Shown piece by piece: positions 1-10,600 of a DNA stretch of 64,000 nt. The notes beneath the pieces were generated by a model. It made no database searches. It saw only the letters and a program-made list of their open reading frames with translations, and was not told the DNA's origin. Every line of letters starts with the position of its first letter. Position 1 is the first letter of the stretch. The stretch is from contig NC_053042.1 in assembly GCF_003473485.1 (NCBI RefSeq), forward strand, positions 1,438,501-1,502,500. The letters are read 5' to 3'. The stretch is from Medicago truncatula. Taxonomy: Eukaryota > Streptophyta > Magnoliopsida > Fabales > Fabaceae. The position numbers were made by a program, and so were the translations under genes.

Positions 1-269
1 ATTTAGAAATCACGATGAATTAGGTCCTTTTTAATTTTCAAGATGATTTAATTATATTATTTTTTCATTGTACAAGATTTATTTAATTTAATTAATAATT
101 TATATACAACATCGATTCAATATCTTATAATTTCTATTTATCATAATGATAAATAAATCAATTTTGATAAAGATGATATAATAAAATATCTTTTATCTCT
201 GTATCTTTTTATATTTATTTAATTCAATATATATTTCTTTTTTTTTTTGTCTAAAAAATATTATTTAAT

Positions 270-970
270 TTGAATAAATAATCACTTTCATCTCTGACTC
301 TGCACCTTGTTGTCACAAAGGTCCATGACTTATGACTAAATATAAAGTAGTTTCTGAATATGCACTTATGTTATCACTTTAGTCCCTGACGTTAAATAAT
401 TTTGTTAACTGATGATGTTGTTTTATGCCGACAAAGAGGTGTCACATGGACTAAAGTGAAAGTAGAAAATTATCACTTTGGTCCTTGAACCGAAAATTAA
501 TATCCTTGAAAATCAATATCCATGAACCGAAAATAAATATGTCCAAACTCGTCCCAACGAAGTGTTACTCTTCGACAAGAACTGGGTCATTTCCTTAATG
601 AAGTTGTTATGTGGCTGAGGAGGACTTGTTTTTCAGTCCCTAACTGTGCATATTTACTACCAGTTAGGTCCCTGGCAGTATACACTTATTGTCACTAAGG
701 TCTCTGACAGTAAACACTTACAGGCACAGAGTAGGCCTGCCTATGATCCTATTTTATGTCAATTTATCAATTATAGCAATATGAAGAATTTTTTCAAGCT
801 TTCAGGTTTTGGTTATGAATCACATTTTCCCAAAATTCTGTATTTTTATATCTTAAATTCCTTCATTGTCTTTTCTTTTTATTCTCAATGTTAACTTCAA
901 ATTATGTCATTTCATTTTTTATGAAAGATTATTAGCTTTATGAATACATATTCAACTAAAATTCAATTGA
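270..970. other. Insertion specific to duplication copy 1, no gene
   Basis: This stretch is absent from the matching place in copy 2. It contains several degenerate phrases of the type tcactttagtccctgac (near 374, 470 and 630), typical of the subterminal regions of plant DNA transposons. No convincing coding frame or paired ends were found. It is probably a decayed element. Confidence 0.35.
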
Positions 971-1062
971 TTATTTACAAACATTATCCTAGTATATTTA
1001 TCCAAGAGTCGAATGTATAAATATTAAATATATTAAATTCTTTCAATTTAAGAATAAGATAC

Positions 1063-1144
1063 GTCCCCATAAGCTTAACTCAGTTGGTAAGGACAATGCA
1101 TAATATATGCAAAGTTCGAAGTTCGAATTCCGGACACCACAAAA
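1063..1144 (+). mobile_element. tRNA-derived SINE with target-site duplication
   Basis: The element has an A-box-like taactcagttggta and a B-box-like gttcgaattcc, and ends in cggacaccac plus an A-run. It is flanked by a perfect 13-bp direct repeat, aagaataagatac, at 1050-1062 and 1145-1157. A related copy lies at 47147. The tRNA-like head and A tail explain the resemblance to a tRNA; it is not a functional tRNA gene. Confidence 0.8.
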
Positions 1145-1210
1145 AAGAATAAGATACATAAAAAAAAAAAAGAGATAAAAACCGCAAATTTAAGGTGCTA
1201 AGTATGAGTA

Positions 1211-1374
1211 ATGTTAACCGATACCCCCGGGGCACTGGTTAAGAATTTAAATGTAGTAATTTTTACATTGGAACTTGTGTTGTCAACTCTTCAAAAACAT
1301 AAAAAGTTTTATTTTCATTTTAAAACTTTCTTTTTTTAGTTTCCTTAACCAATGCACCAGGGCATTGGTTAACA
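1211..1374. mobile_element. MITE with gttaacc...ggttaac ends
   Basis: The left end (atgttaaccgatacccc, then ggggcactggttaag) is the inverted complement of the right end (cttaaccaatgcaccag, then ggcattggttaacat). The core is AT-rich and has no frame. The same family occurs nested at 4153-4489, and a single end lies near 38215. This copy sits at the junction of the two tandem duplication copies. Confidence 0.65.
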
Positions 1375-1639
1375 TGACCTATAAGTATTTAGAAATCACG
1401 ATCAATTAGATTGTAACAAAAAAAACGATGAATTAGATCCTTACGATTTAATTAATTTTATTAATAATTCATTTATAATATTGATTTAATATATTTTTTA
1501 AAATATTAATTTAATTAAGTTAATTAATTAATTTGATTTATTAATTAATATTAATTTAATATTATTTAATATCTTATAATTTCTATTTATGATAATTATG
1601 AATAAATCAATATTTGATAAAGATGATATAATAAAATAT

Positions 1640-1925
1640 TCAAGAAACTCATTTGAGTTGGTTTGGTGGTATTGACTTACTCCTTTCGGTCACTATTATA
1701 AGCAAAAGTTCACTTTTTAGATTCATTTAAATAAATAATGTATCTAGTCTATACATAGACCGCATACATCATTTATTGAATGAATCTAAAAAGATAATTT
1801 TTGCTTATAATAGTGACCGGAGGGAGTCGATCATATAAGCGTGCTCCTCCTCAAAGTTTCAAGTTCAAATCTCCTCGATGCTAATTGGGTGGACTAATTT
1901 AATTTCTTGAAAATCAAAAGTCAGA
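1640..1925 (+). mobile_element. Second SINE family, split by a MITE
   Basis: The halves ttgagttggtttggtggtat (before 1679) and gtgctcctcctcaaagtttc...caagttcaaatctcc (after 1827) together resemble the complete minus-strand element at 38285-38395. That element also has a ggtattgactta head and a ctcctcctcaaagtttt middle. The MITE at 1679-1827 lies exactly between the halves. Confidence 0.5.
1679..1827. mobile_element. MITE, near-perfect palindrome
   Basis: Two arms of about 70 bp pair along almost their whole length: the left arm begins ctcctttcggtcactatta, and the right arm read backwards begins ctccctccggtcactatta. The element is a hairpin from end to end and has no frame. It has inserted into a SINE. 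Confidence 0.75.
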
Positions 1926-2510
1926 TCATTTTTTTTTGTTACAAAAAGTCAAATCATTTGCTTCCAGATCCTTTTATTTTTATTTAATTTAATATATATT
2001 TTTTTTTTGTCTAAAAATATTTAATTTTTCACATCAGTAGTCAAATTAGTCTTTGAGATATTTTTTATACTTTAAAGTAATATTTTTCCAAGAGTCAAAT
2101 GCATGAATATAAAAAAATTCTTTTAATTTAAAATAAGATAAAAACGGCAAATTTAGACAAGGATAATTGAACATAATCCCCTAAAACGTTGCTGTTATCC
2201 TTTCATGCCATTAAAAGTTGTAGATAAGGATTCACAATTTCATTCCATTTTCCCTCACAATAATTAATTATTAATCGTAATTAACTATTAAAACGTGAAT
2301 TTTTGTCACCATCGTTTCCACGTCAGTGTAAACTTCTTATTTCTCCGCCGGCGAAAAAAAAACATTATCATTTCTCATTTTCTCTCTCAAAAAAAAAAAA
2401 AAACATCATAGGTAGCGTGAAACTCGTTCGGTTCCTCGTACTCTCTTTCTCTCTGTCTGTGTCTTTGTTCTTCGTGAATTCCTTTGTTTGTGTTTTTTGT
2501 TCTCATTTTT

Positions 2511-3579
2511 ATGGATGTGATGGTGGGACCCACTTTCTCCATCGACGTTCCATCATCACCGCCGTTCGCCGGAGCGGGGAACCGTCCGTCTGGGAACGTG
2601 TTTTTCTCCGGTGACTCACCGGAGAGTTCTTCATCGATCGGAACACCGGATGATAGTGACATCGAAAACGATAATGTTTCACCGAAGAGAAACCGTGATG
2701 AAGATGATGATGATGAAGTTCAGAGCAAGTTTAAGGGTTTGAATTCTCTTGATTCCTTAGAAGACTCTCTTCCCATCAAGTTAGTTCCTCTTTTTCTTAA
2801 TTTCTTGATTAATTTGTTAATTTTCCTTAATTATCTGTTTTCTCTTTCAATCTGAAATGGTGATTTTTTTAATTTTTTTCTAATTGAATTTTTTGTGTTG
2901 CATGGGTTTTGATATGCTTTTTTACTTTACTTTCAATCTTATGTATTTGATTTGTGTTTTTAATTTTGAATTTCTTTTAGGTTTTTATGTGTGTGTTTTT
3001 TCTGTTTTGGTTTGATGATTGATTATTAGGTTTTTTATTTGTTAAATTTGTGTGGATGATTATGAATTTTCTGATAAGGGTTAGTGATTTTTTTAATATA
3101 AGCGAATCAGGAAGGGATTATCGAATCATTTTATAGGAAAATCAAAGTCATTTTCGGATCTATCTCAAGTGACAACTGTGACTGAACTAAAGAAGCAAGA
3201 GAATCCATTCAACAAGAGGAGAAGGCTTTTAATTGCATCAAAGTTATCAAGGAAATCTTTTTATTCTTGTTTCAATCCAAAATCAATGCCTCTTTTGTCT
3301 GTGAATGAGGATGATGATGAAGATCAAGGAGGAGAGAAAGAAGTCACAACAAAAGGATCACCATCATCTTCATCTTCTTCAATGGAGGAAAAGAAGAATC
3401 CACAAGAAGAAGTGATGATGAGACAGTTTAATAATAGAATGCCTCAATCTTATGCTAATCATATGAGGCTTAGATTAGGCAGCTTTAAGTCTAGGAGCTT
3501 TTCTCTTGCAGATCTACAAGAACATGATGAGGTGGAGGAAGATGATGATGAGGACAATGATGAACAACATTTGGATTAA
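2511..3579 (+). CDS. OXS3-like (OXIDATIVE STRESS 3 family) nuclear protein
   Basis: Two exons, 2511-2779 and 3111-3579, give a protein of about 245 residues. The intron has a gt (2780) and a cag (3108-3110), and the frame is kept across it. The N-terminal part is rich in Ser, Pro and acidic residues (an [12 protein letters not shown] stretch). The second exon opens with [18 protein letters not shown] followed by ENPFNKRRR, which is the conserved core of the plant OXS3 family. The tail is strongly acidic ([11 protein letters not shown]). Members of this family are nuclear and are linked to tolerance of oxidative and heavy-metal stress; no enzymatic activity can be read from the sequence. An in-frame TTG upstream (2484) was ignored because the ATG at 2511 is the first good start. 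The family call is fairly sure; the exact orthologue is not. Confidence 0.82.
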
Positions 3580-4152
3580 AAGTACAAGTCTGGGTGTAAT
3601 TAGTACTGAACTTTTAATTTCATTTTTTGTATAGATGGAGCTTTTAACTTTTTTTATTTTTGTTCGTATCATAGAGGGATCTTTTACTTTTTAAGGATAT
3701 AAAAAAGTAGGCATGTTCTATGGTGATGATGGTTTCGTTTGTGAAAATAGTTCGATACTTTAATGGTGACTAATGTTGGCATTTGGAAGTGGAAGTTTAC
3801 GACCCTTGTAACGCCGAAGATAATGATTTGATCGGTGTCAATTTGATAAAAGCAAAAGAGAACAAAAAGATGTGCTTCAAAATGTAATTCATAATTGTTT
3901 TCACTACTTGTTAACCTTTTAACCGTTCGATTCGAGGGAGATGTTGATTGCCAATGAAAGTTTTGAGCAATTTTCGAGTGGTGGATTAAGATATACTGCA
4001 CTATAATTTGTCTATAAAGTGCATGTCTGAATGACACATTCATGACATCTTGTTAATCATATTATGTAGTTGAATTAATCAGATACTATGTAGACACTAT
4101 GTAGGTGTACAAGAGGTGGATGTCTATGCATCACATAAAAATATAAAGGTCT

Positions 4153-4489
4153 TGTTAACCGGTGCCCCCGGGGCATTAGTTAAGGTTTAAAAGTAGAAAA
4201 GTCAAATTTTGATTTAAAAACTACACTTTTTAACTATCAAAAAGTAGAATACACAATTTTTAAGACAATATTTCTTGGGAAATGTTAACAAGTGCCCTTG
4301 AGATACTTGTTAAGAAGTTTAAAAAGGAAATTTTATCTTAGGAATGATGTATTCAACACATTGAAAGTTTAAAAAGTAATTTATCTACATAAAACTTGTA
4401 AATTACTTCTATATTTGAATCTTTAACTAGTGCCTTAAGGACATTGGTTAACAAATACTTTAACAAGTGCCTGAGGCACTCATTAACAT
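4153..4489. mobile_element. MITE (gttaacc family), outer copy
   Basis: The left end gttaaccggtgcccccgggg is matched in inverted orientation by the right end gtgcctgaggcactcattaac. A second member of the same family (4282-4453) sits inside it, giving a nested pair. Confidence 0.55.
4282..4453. mobile_element. MITE (gttaacc family), inner nested copy
   Basis: The ends atgttaacaagtgcccttg and ccttaaggacattggttaac are inverted repeats of each other and of the family ends at 1211-1374. The copy lies wholly inside the outer MITE. Confidence 0.5.
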
Positions 4490-7400
4490 TTTCCAAATAT
4501 AAAATGCATAAATTGTTGAACAATCTTATTAGAATACCACGGGCTGCTAGTTGCATCCTTGGTCAAAGGGGAACAAGAATCGAATTTGAAGTGTGTAGCA
4601 TTGTTGTCCTAACGCATTTCATTTGTGTTTGGTTTTGTTGTGGTTTGTTTCTAACTTGACTTCCAACTCATTCTCCTATTGGTTTTGGCTATAACTGGAT
4701 GACGTGGGTCATGCTAAGTTGCTAACTTTTCATGAATCCCATTCACATAAAAACACCTATAATAGAATACTGTCCATTCAAATTCATGCAATTATAGCTG
4801 TGGGCCATTGATCTATTATATCCTCTATCATAAAGTGTATGAAATTATTGGTCCTTATATCGACTGTGTATCTGAAACAATTGATATAAAAAATCCAATT
4901 TGCCAATTCAATCATGCTTTGTTGCTAATATAATATGATTCGCCAATTATGCATCAAACATTATCTAAGAGTAACTTATTTAAATGGTTGGAAATTAAAT
5001 GAGAGCTGTCGGTCTAACATTGACTAGCAAAGATGTGATTGTATAATACCTTAATGAAGATATATTTCGCATACCTTTTGGAAGTTTTATTAATCAATTG
5101 CTGCTTTGGATGCTCTCTTAGACTCACCATCAGATTACACCATCTGCGGAAATTAGGAAGGATTTCTAATTTTGTACCATGACTCCATGAGTACTAAATT
5201 TAACATCGAGAAATTCTTATAAGATTTCCTCAACATTTTTTTTATAAATAATTAAGATTGAATTAGATATGTATAATTGATTCGCACTAGACGTCAATCA
5301 ATTATGCATATTTATCTTCTTAAGTTTCCTAAATATCCAGTTACCTTTTTTTTAAGTTTTTTTTTTTTTGAAGGAACCTTTTTTTTAAGTTTGTTTTCAC
5401 TTGAACTTTTTTACGCAATATTATTTTCATTTATTTACCAAAATGTGATGGTAATGTTGTTTTTACTTGAACTTGGTTTGTTTTTTACTCCCTCTTCGAC
5501 ATATTTTCACCTTTCGGGTGACGAAGGGAGCAACGAGAGAGGTGATAAGAAATTGATAGCCAATGGAGTCAAAGTTTGATTTCGTGGTTAAGGTGCTGTG
5601 GAGGAGTTAAGGATTTGGGAGACCAGTGCAGTGGTGAGAGGTTTTGTTTTGAGGAAATTATTCAGTCAAAGAGGTTGTAGAAAATGTTTAACGCCGCTGA
5701 TGGGTACCTTATTTCTGGCCTCAAAATAGAGATTAGGAAACACAGAAAATCCAAATATTTGTTGACTGAACAAAATATACACATAAATTTAAAGGTATCA
5801 ACTCTCACCACCACATAACTAGTCTAAACTTATACAAAAAATGTATTGTTTTCCTTGATCAAGTACAAAGAGCATTTTCCCTCATCTAAATTTTTATCAT
5901 ATGAAATAAACAAGAGATATCATTTTGACACACAAAATTGATGTTGTATTTGACATCCGAATAAAATACACTATAAGTTACTGCGTTTTTCTTCATTTGA
6001 GATAAGAGAAAATAACGAGTTATAGGTCCACTACTCTGAGAAATTGCTCTTTGAGCCTCTACTTGCTCACAGACCCCTCAAAATTCAAAAATCACCATTT
6101 ACATATCTATCAGATGGGATCAGAAGATATCTTTTGGTCGCTAGGTATTGAAAGATATGCTACAATCTATTACAGAATAACACCAGAACATGAACCTCAT
6201 TTTGATATATGTGACACTTGATTTAAAATATCAAAACATTGATTTCTTTACATCCAAACAATGCGTGTGCCGTTTAATCCCTAGAAAGGATCATAAGACA
6301 CCAGATACGCACAAGACATTCTTGGATTGGACAATGGTGGATGATCATATCTTTTCTCCATATGATGATCATAGTCAGACGCGCTTGTTAAAGGACATAT
6401 GTTGGTTCTCTAGGTGTATCAGGTGAGGTCATCGTATGATTTTTCTCATTTGTTTGAGTGCGTGCTCAGACAATATGGTCATGTTTAGAACATCCCTACA
6501 CAAAAATATTGTCTAATCATGTCCACATTGCCTAAGCAGGCGCTCTAGCAATCGAAATGTTTATCATATATGATTTTATTTTCATTTTGTTAATGAACAT
6601 AAAATATTGTCATCATTAGTCTATGTGCCATTGTGTATGAAATGGTACACCAAAACTGTTTACAAAGTTGAATTATGTCTATGTTTTCATGCAAAAAATG
6701 AATTATGTCAATGTGCCAAATTTTAATTTTGTCAAAACCAGTTCAACCCAATAAAAAATTATCGTCTGGTTGCATCAAAAATCATCTTTCGATGTATATG
6801 TCTTAGGGTTCATAAGCATTGGAAGTTTTGATGTACCTGAAAGTTGCATACCATTGAAAGATCCCTTATAATCCATGTTTTTTTCTTTTCTTTTTTATAT
6901 CCATAAGAAATTATCTTTGATGTGATCGATTTAAAACAAGGGCATTTTTGCGGAGACCGTGAGCAACTAAGAGAGCCTATCGAGCAATTCCCAGTACTCT
7001 ATTTTCGGTACTCTCCCGCCCAAATCAAACATGATCCCCAGTTCCATCTAGAAACCCAACCCAATTTCAAAATGAACGTAACATATATTTGGTTTCAATT
7101 TTGGAAGGTAAAAAATATTTCTAATGATGTATTAGGGTGCATGATAATTTAAAGAATAATTGATTCTATTCGAAGTTGGAATTTGTAACTTTTAACTTTT
7201 ACAATCGATTTAAACTTAAATTTATCATTAAATCTCCTTTTACATAATCAACTCATTTTTACCCGAAATCAATTTTCATTGATTAGTTTATTCAAAATCA
7301 ATTGACTGAAGAGACAAACATATAGACAAAAACTGAGGTAATAATATTTTTGGTTCTTGAAGATTCAATGAATAATCTTTAATGTATAGAAATTTCAAAA

Positions 7401-7601
7401 TAATTCATGATTCTTCGAAATAGTCTTTGATATTAAAATAATCCTTCATACCGGAACTAAGACAATAAGTAAATATAATTCCAAATTGACTATTACATGT
7501 TGGAGATAGAGTACATATTACAGATTGCAGATAGAGTGAGATTTTGTGTAATCGAGTTCAATGGCGAATGGATAGAATAGAATAACCTTCATCATAAAAA
7601 A

Positions 7602-10600
7602 ATGCTTCTAACTCACGCTTTCTCTTCAATCCATTCTTCATACATTCCCATTTCTTCGTGTTCTTCATCTTCTCCAATACGACGTCGTTTATTTACCACT
7701 CCTCGCAAAACGAATCTGAAACACCTCACTTCACGAATAGTTCAACTAAGTCGCCGAAAACAGCTTCGCCAGATTCTGAATGAAATTGAAGTTGCAAAGA
7801 AACGTTTTGGAAAATTGAACACGATTGTGAAGAATGCGGTTATGGAAGCTTGTGTTCGTTGCGGTGATATTGATTCAGCTCTTAACATTTTTGATGAGAT
7901 GAAGAATCCTGATGCTTGTGGTGTTGATACTGTCACCTATGCCACGCTTTTGAAGGTATTAAGATACTTTTTTTTTTTTTTTTTACAAAATTAAGTATTC
8001 TGATTATAGAAATTATTCAACAATTGAATGATTAATGGGGTATGTTTAGATAGAGTAGATTTTTCATTTTAAAAAGGGAAATATACAGATTATTTATTAT
8101 GAAATGAAATGGAGAAATGATTAAAGTGTAATTTTTTTTTTTGTGATGATAATGTGCTATTGAAACTAATTTTACTGATAAGTGCTGTGGTGTGAGATTA
8201 TATGTTGTGAGCATGACAATGTTGTAATGGGTTAGTGGATAGGACAATATAGGATTAGGAAAGACTTTGGGTCTGTTTGGCAAGACATATTTTTGAGCTT
8301 ATAGCTTATAAGCTCATAGTCATATGAATATGACTAAAAAAGCTCCGTTTGATAACCACCATTTATTCACGAGCTTATAGCTTATTTTTATTAATTTATA
8401 GCGTTTTTTGATAAGCTAATTCAAGTAGCTTGTAGCTTCAAGCTTATCATTTTTTATCCTAATTTTACCCATGTTACTCTAATTGAAAAAAATTAAACAT
8501 TCATTAAATATATCTTTTTTATGTCATTTCACATTTATAAGCTAGTTTAACCGCTAATTTTATCAAAACACTACAAACTAAATCACCTAGCTCATCTTCT
8601 ATCAGCTATAAGCTAGCTTATAAGGCTATCAGCTCATCCAGTAGAAGCTAGCTTATGAGCTATCCTCTATTTTTTTACCAAACAAAGCCTTTATTGCATG
8701 AATAGTCGGGCTAACATAAGCAAGTATTGAGGAAAAGTGGTCAAACCTCGTCTTAGATGGGTTCGACATGCTCAAAGAAAACTGATTCTGTAAATTAATT
8801 TTGGCTAAAAGTGAGTTTAATGTAACGTGATTTATGTATGTTTGAATACATTCATGTAAAAGTGAGTTGAATAGTCAGTTCAAGGCTAAAAAACAATTGT
8901 AAAGGGAAAGCTCCAAATTTTGGCTTAAGTTAGAATCAATTCTACCCAAAAACATTCAAACATGTCAAAATCAAATTTATACTTTCCTCTAAACACAGAA
9001 ACAAGCATACAATAAGTAAATCAAGTGAATGGTTGTACAGTAGGTAGAGTTACAGAGAAACCAGGGAAAATTGTAGGCTAATCATTAATAAAGATTTGGA
9101 TTAAATAGTCTATCGTTATTCATGATTTATGTTAGGATATGCTAATGTTGTTTGATTCATGTAGCTAGCTCAATCTAGTGGACTAAGATTTTATTTTTGG
9201 GTCATTGAAAGGAAATATTAACAGATAACCTCGAAACTTTCAATCACCCATTATTAATCATTATAATCATTTTATAAATTTCATAATTAAAATGAAAAAT
9301 ATTAACAGTCCCTTTCCTTTAGCTATAAGTTCCTCCATCCAGACATACACTAATAGTCTTACAGATTACTTTTTATCTAATAATAATTCATTCTGCTATG
9401 GTTTTTAATTATATGTTCTATTTAAGCTTGATTGGATTTTATTTAAATTTATAAAGGGTTTAGGCAAGGCACATAGATTTGATGAAGCTTTTAGATTGCT
9501 TGAATCTGTCGAAAATGGTACTGCCGTGGGAAATCCAAAGTTGTCAGCACCATTGGTCTTTGGTTTACTAAATGCCTTAGCAGAAGCAGGTGAGTTGGAC
9601 ATTTCAGTCTCCCTGATGCCTATCCCTGTCAAATCTTTGCTCTTTGTCTCATCATCTATTGTATTAAATGTTTTTCATTTCTGGGAATTTCTTGCCTTGC
9701 TAAGTGTACATTACTTTTTATTTTGTTATGATATTTTTTTTTCCTGATCAATTTTTGTTTTTGCATTGCATGGTCAGACATGTAAAAATGTATATGGTAG
9801 CTGAAGATATAGGAAGTTCTTGTGCGATTGATATTTTGTTTGTTTTCAATGTTCAAGGTGTTAGATGTATGTTCTGGTTTAGTCTATGATAAAATTCATT
9901 AAAAAGTCATGTTGACTGGTGATGTTTTACTTGCAATGCTGTAGTGCAGGAGACCTGCGTCGTGCAAATGGCCTCCTTGCCTGTTATGGTTCTGTGCTTC
10001 GTGAAGGCGAACATTTTTCAGTCTCAGTATACAACCTTCTAATAAAGGTTTACTTCTGAACCTTAGGGAGAAAATTTCATTATGAATAGAATATTTCAGT
10101 ATTAGAGATTGGAAATATTTGTTGAACCGAGCAATAATTTGAATGGTTATTTTTTTTTTCCCACTAATTTAGGGGCATATAAACTCAGGCTGTCCTCATA
10201 CTGCAATAAACATGCTCAATGAAATTTTACATCAAGGAATAATGCCTGACAGGCTCACATATAACACACTAATTTTAGCATGTGTTCAGAGTGAAAAGTT
10301 GGATGTTGCCATGCAATTATTTGGGGAAATGAAGGTAATAACTTTTATTTGAAATATAACTTTAATAGTTTTGTGCTAGATAAATCTGGACCTTCTAAAT
10401 TCCAACCTTTTATATTATAGGAAAAAGCGCAGGAATTCATCCATGATGATCTGTTTCCAGATATCGTTACATACACAACATTGCTCAAGGTCAGATTTCT
10501 TAAATTTACTCACTTGTAATATTAGTTTGTTGTAGTACGAAACCATTAAAATTTAAATCAAGTTTTGTTTTATTCTGTAGAACGTTTTGGTTGTTGGTGC

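Larger units (their letters stand above)
1..1200. repeat. Tandem segmental duplication, copy 1
   Basis: The first 200 bases (beginning atttagaaatcacgatgaat) reappear from 1388 onward. Blocks near 190-260 and 1000-1190 match 1974-2030 and 2080-2150 in the same order. Copy 1 differs by an insertion of about 0.7 kb (about 270-970) and by a SINE at 1063. The left edge of the window cuts this copy, so it may extend further. I see no gene in it. Confidence 0.6.
1388..2160. repeat. Tandem segmental duplication, copy 2
   Basis: This is a direct repeat of 1-1200, lacking the 0.7 kb insertion and the first SINE. It instead carries a SINE interrupted by a MITE (1640-1925). It ends about 350 bp before the start codon of the OXS3-like gene, so it forms that gene's distal upstream region. 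Confidence 0.6.
3580..7601. other. Intergenic region, about 4 kb
   Basis: Apart from the nested MITE pair at 4153-4489, I see AT-rich sequence with only short unsupported frames. The stretch 5460-5700 has somewhat higher complexity (tttcgggtgacgaagggag) but no recognisable protein. The promoter of CBSPPR1 must lie in the last few hundred bases; no clear TATA box was picked out. Confidence 0.4.

Noticed and set aside
1063-1144. tRNA-like sequence
   Set aside because: It has A- and B-box-like parts but an A tail and a 13-bp target duplication, and no full cloverleaf; called a SINE. The same applies to 47147-47244.
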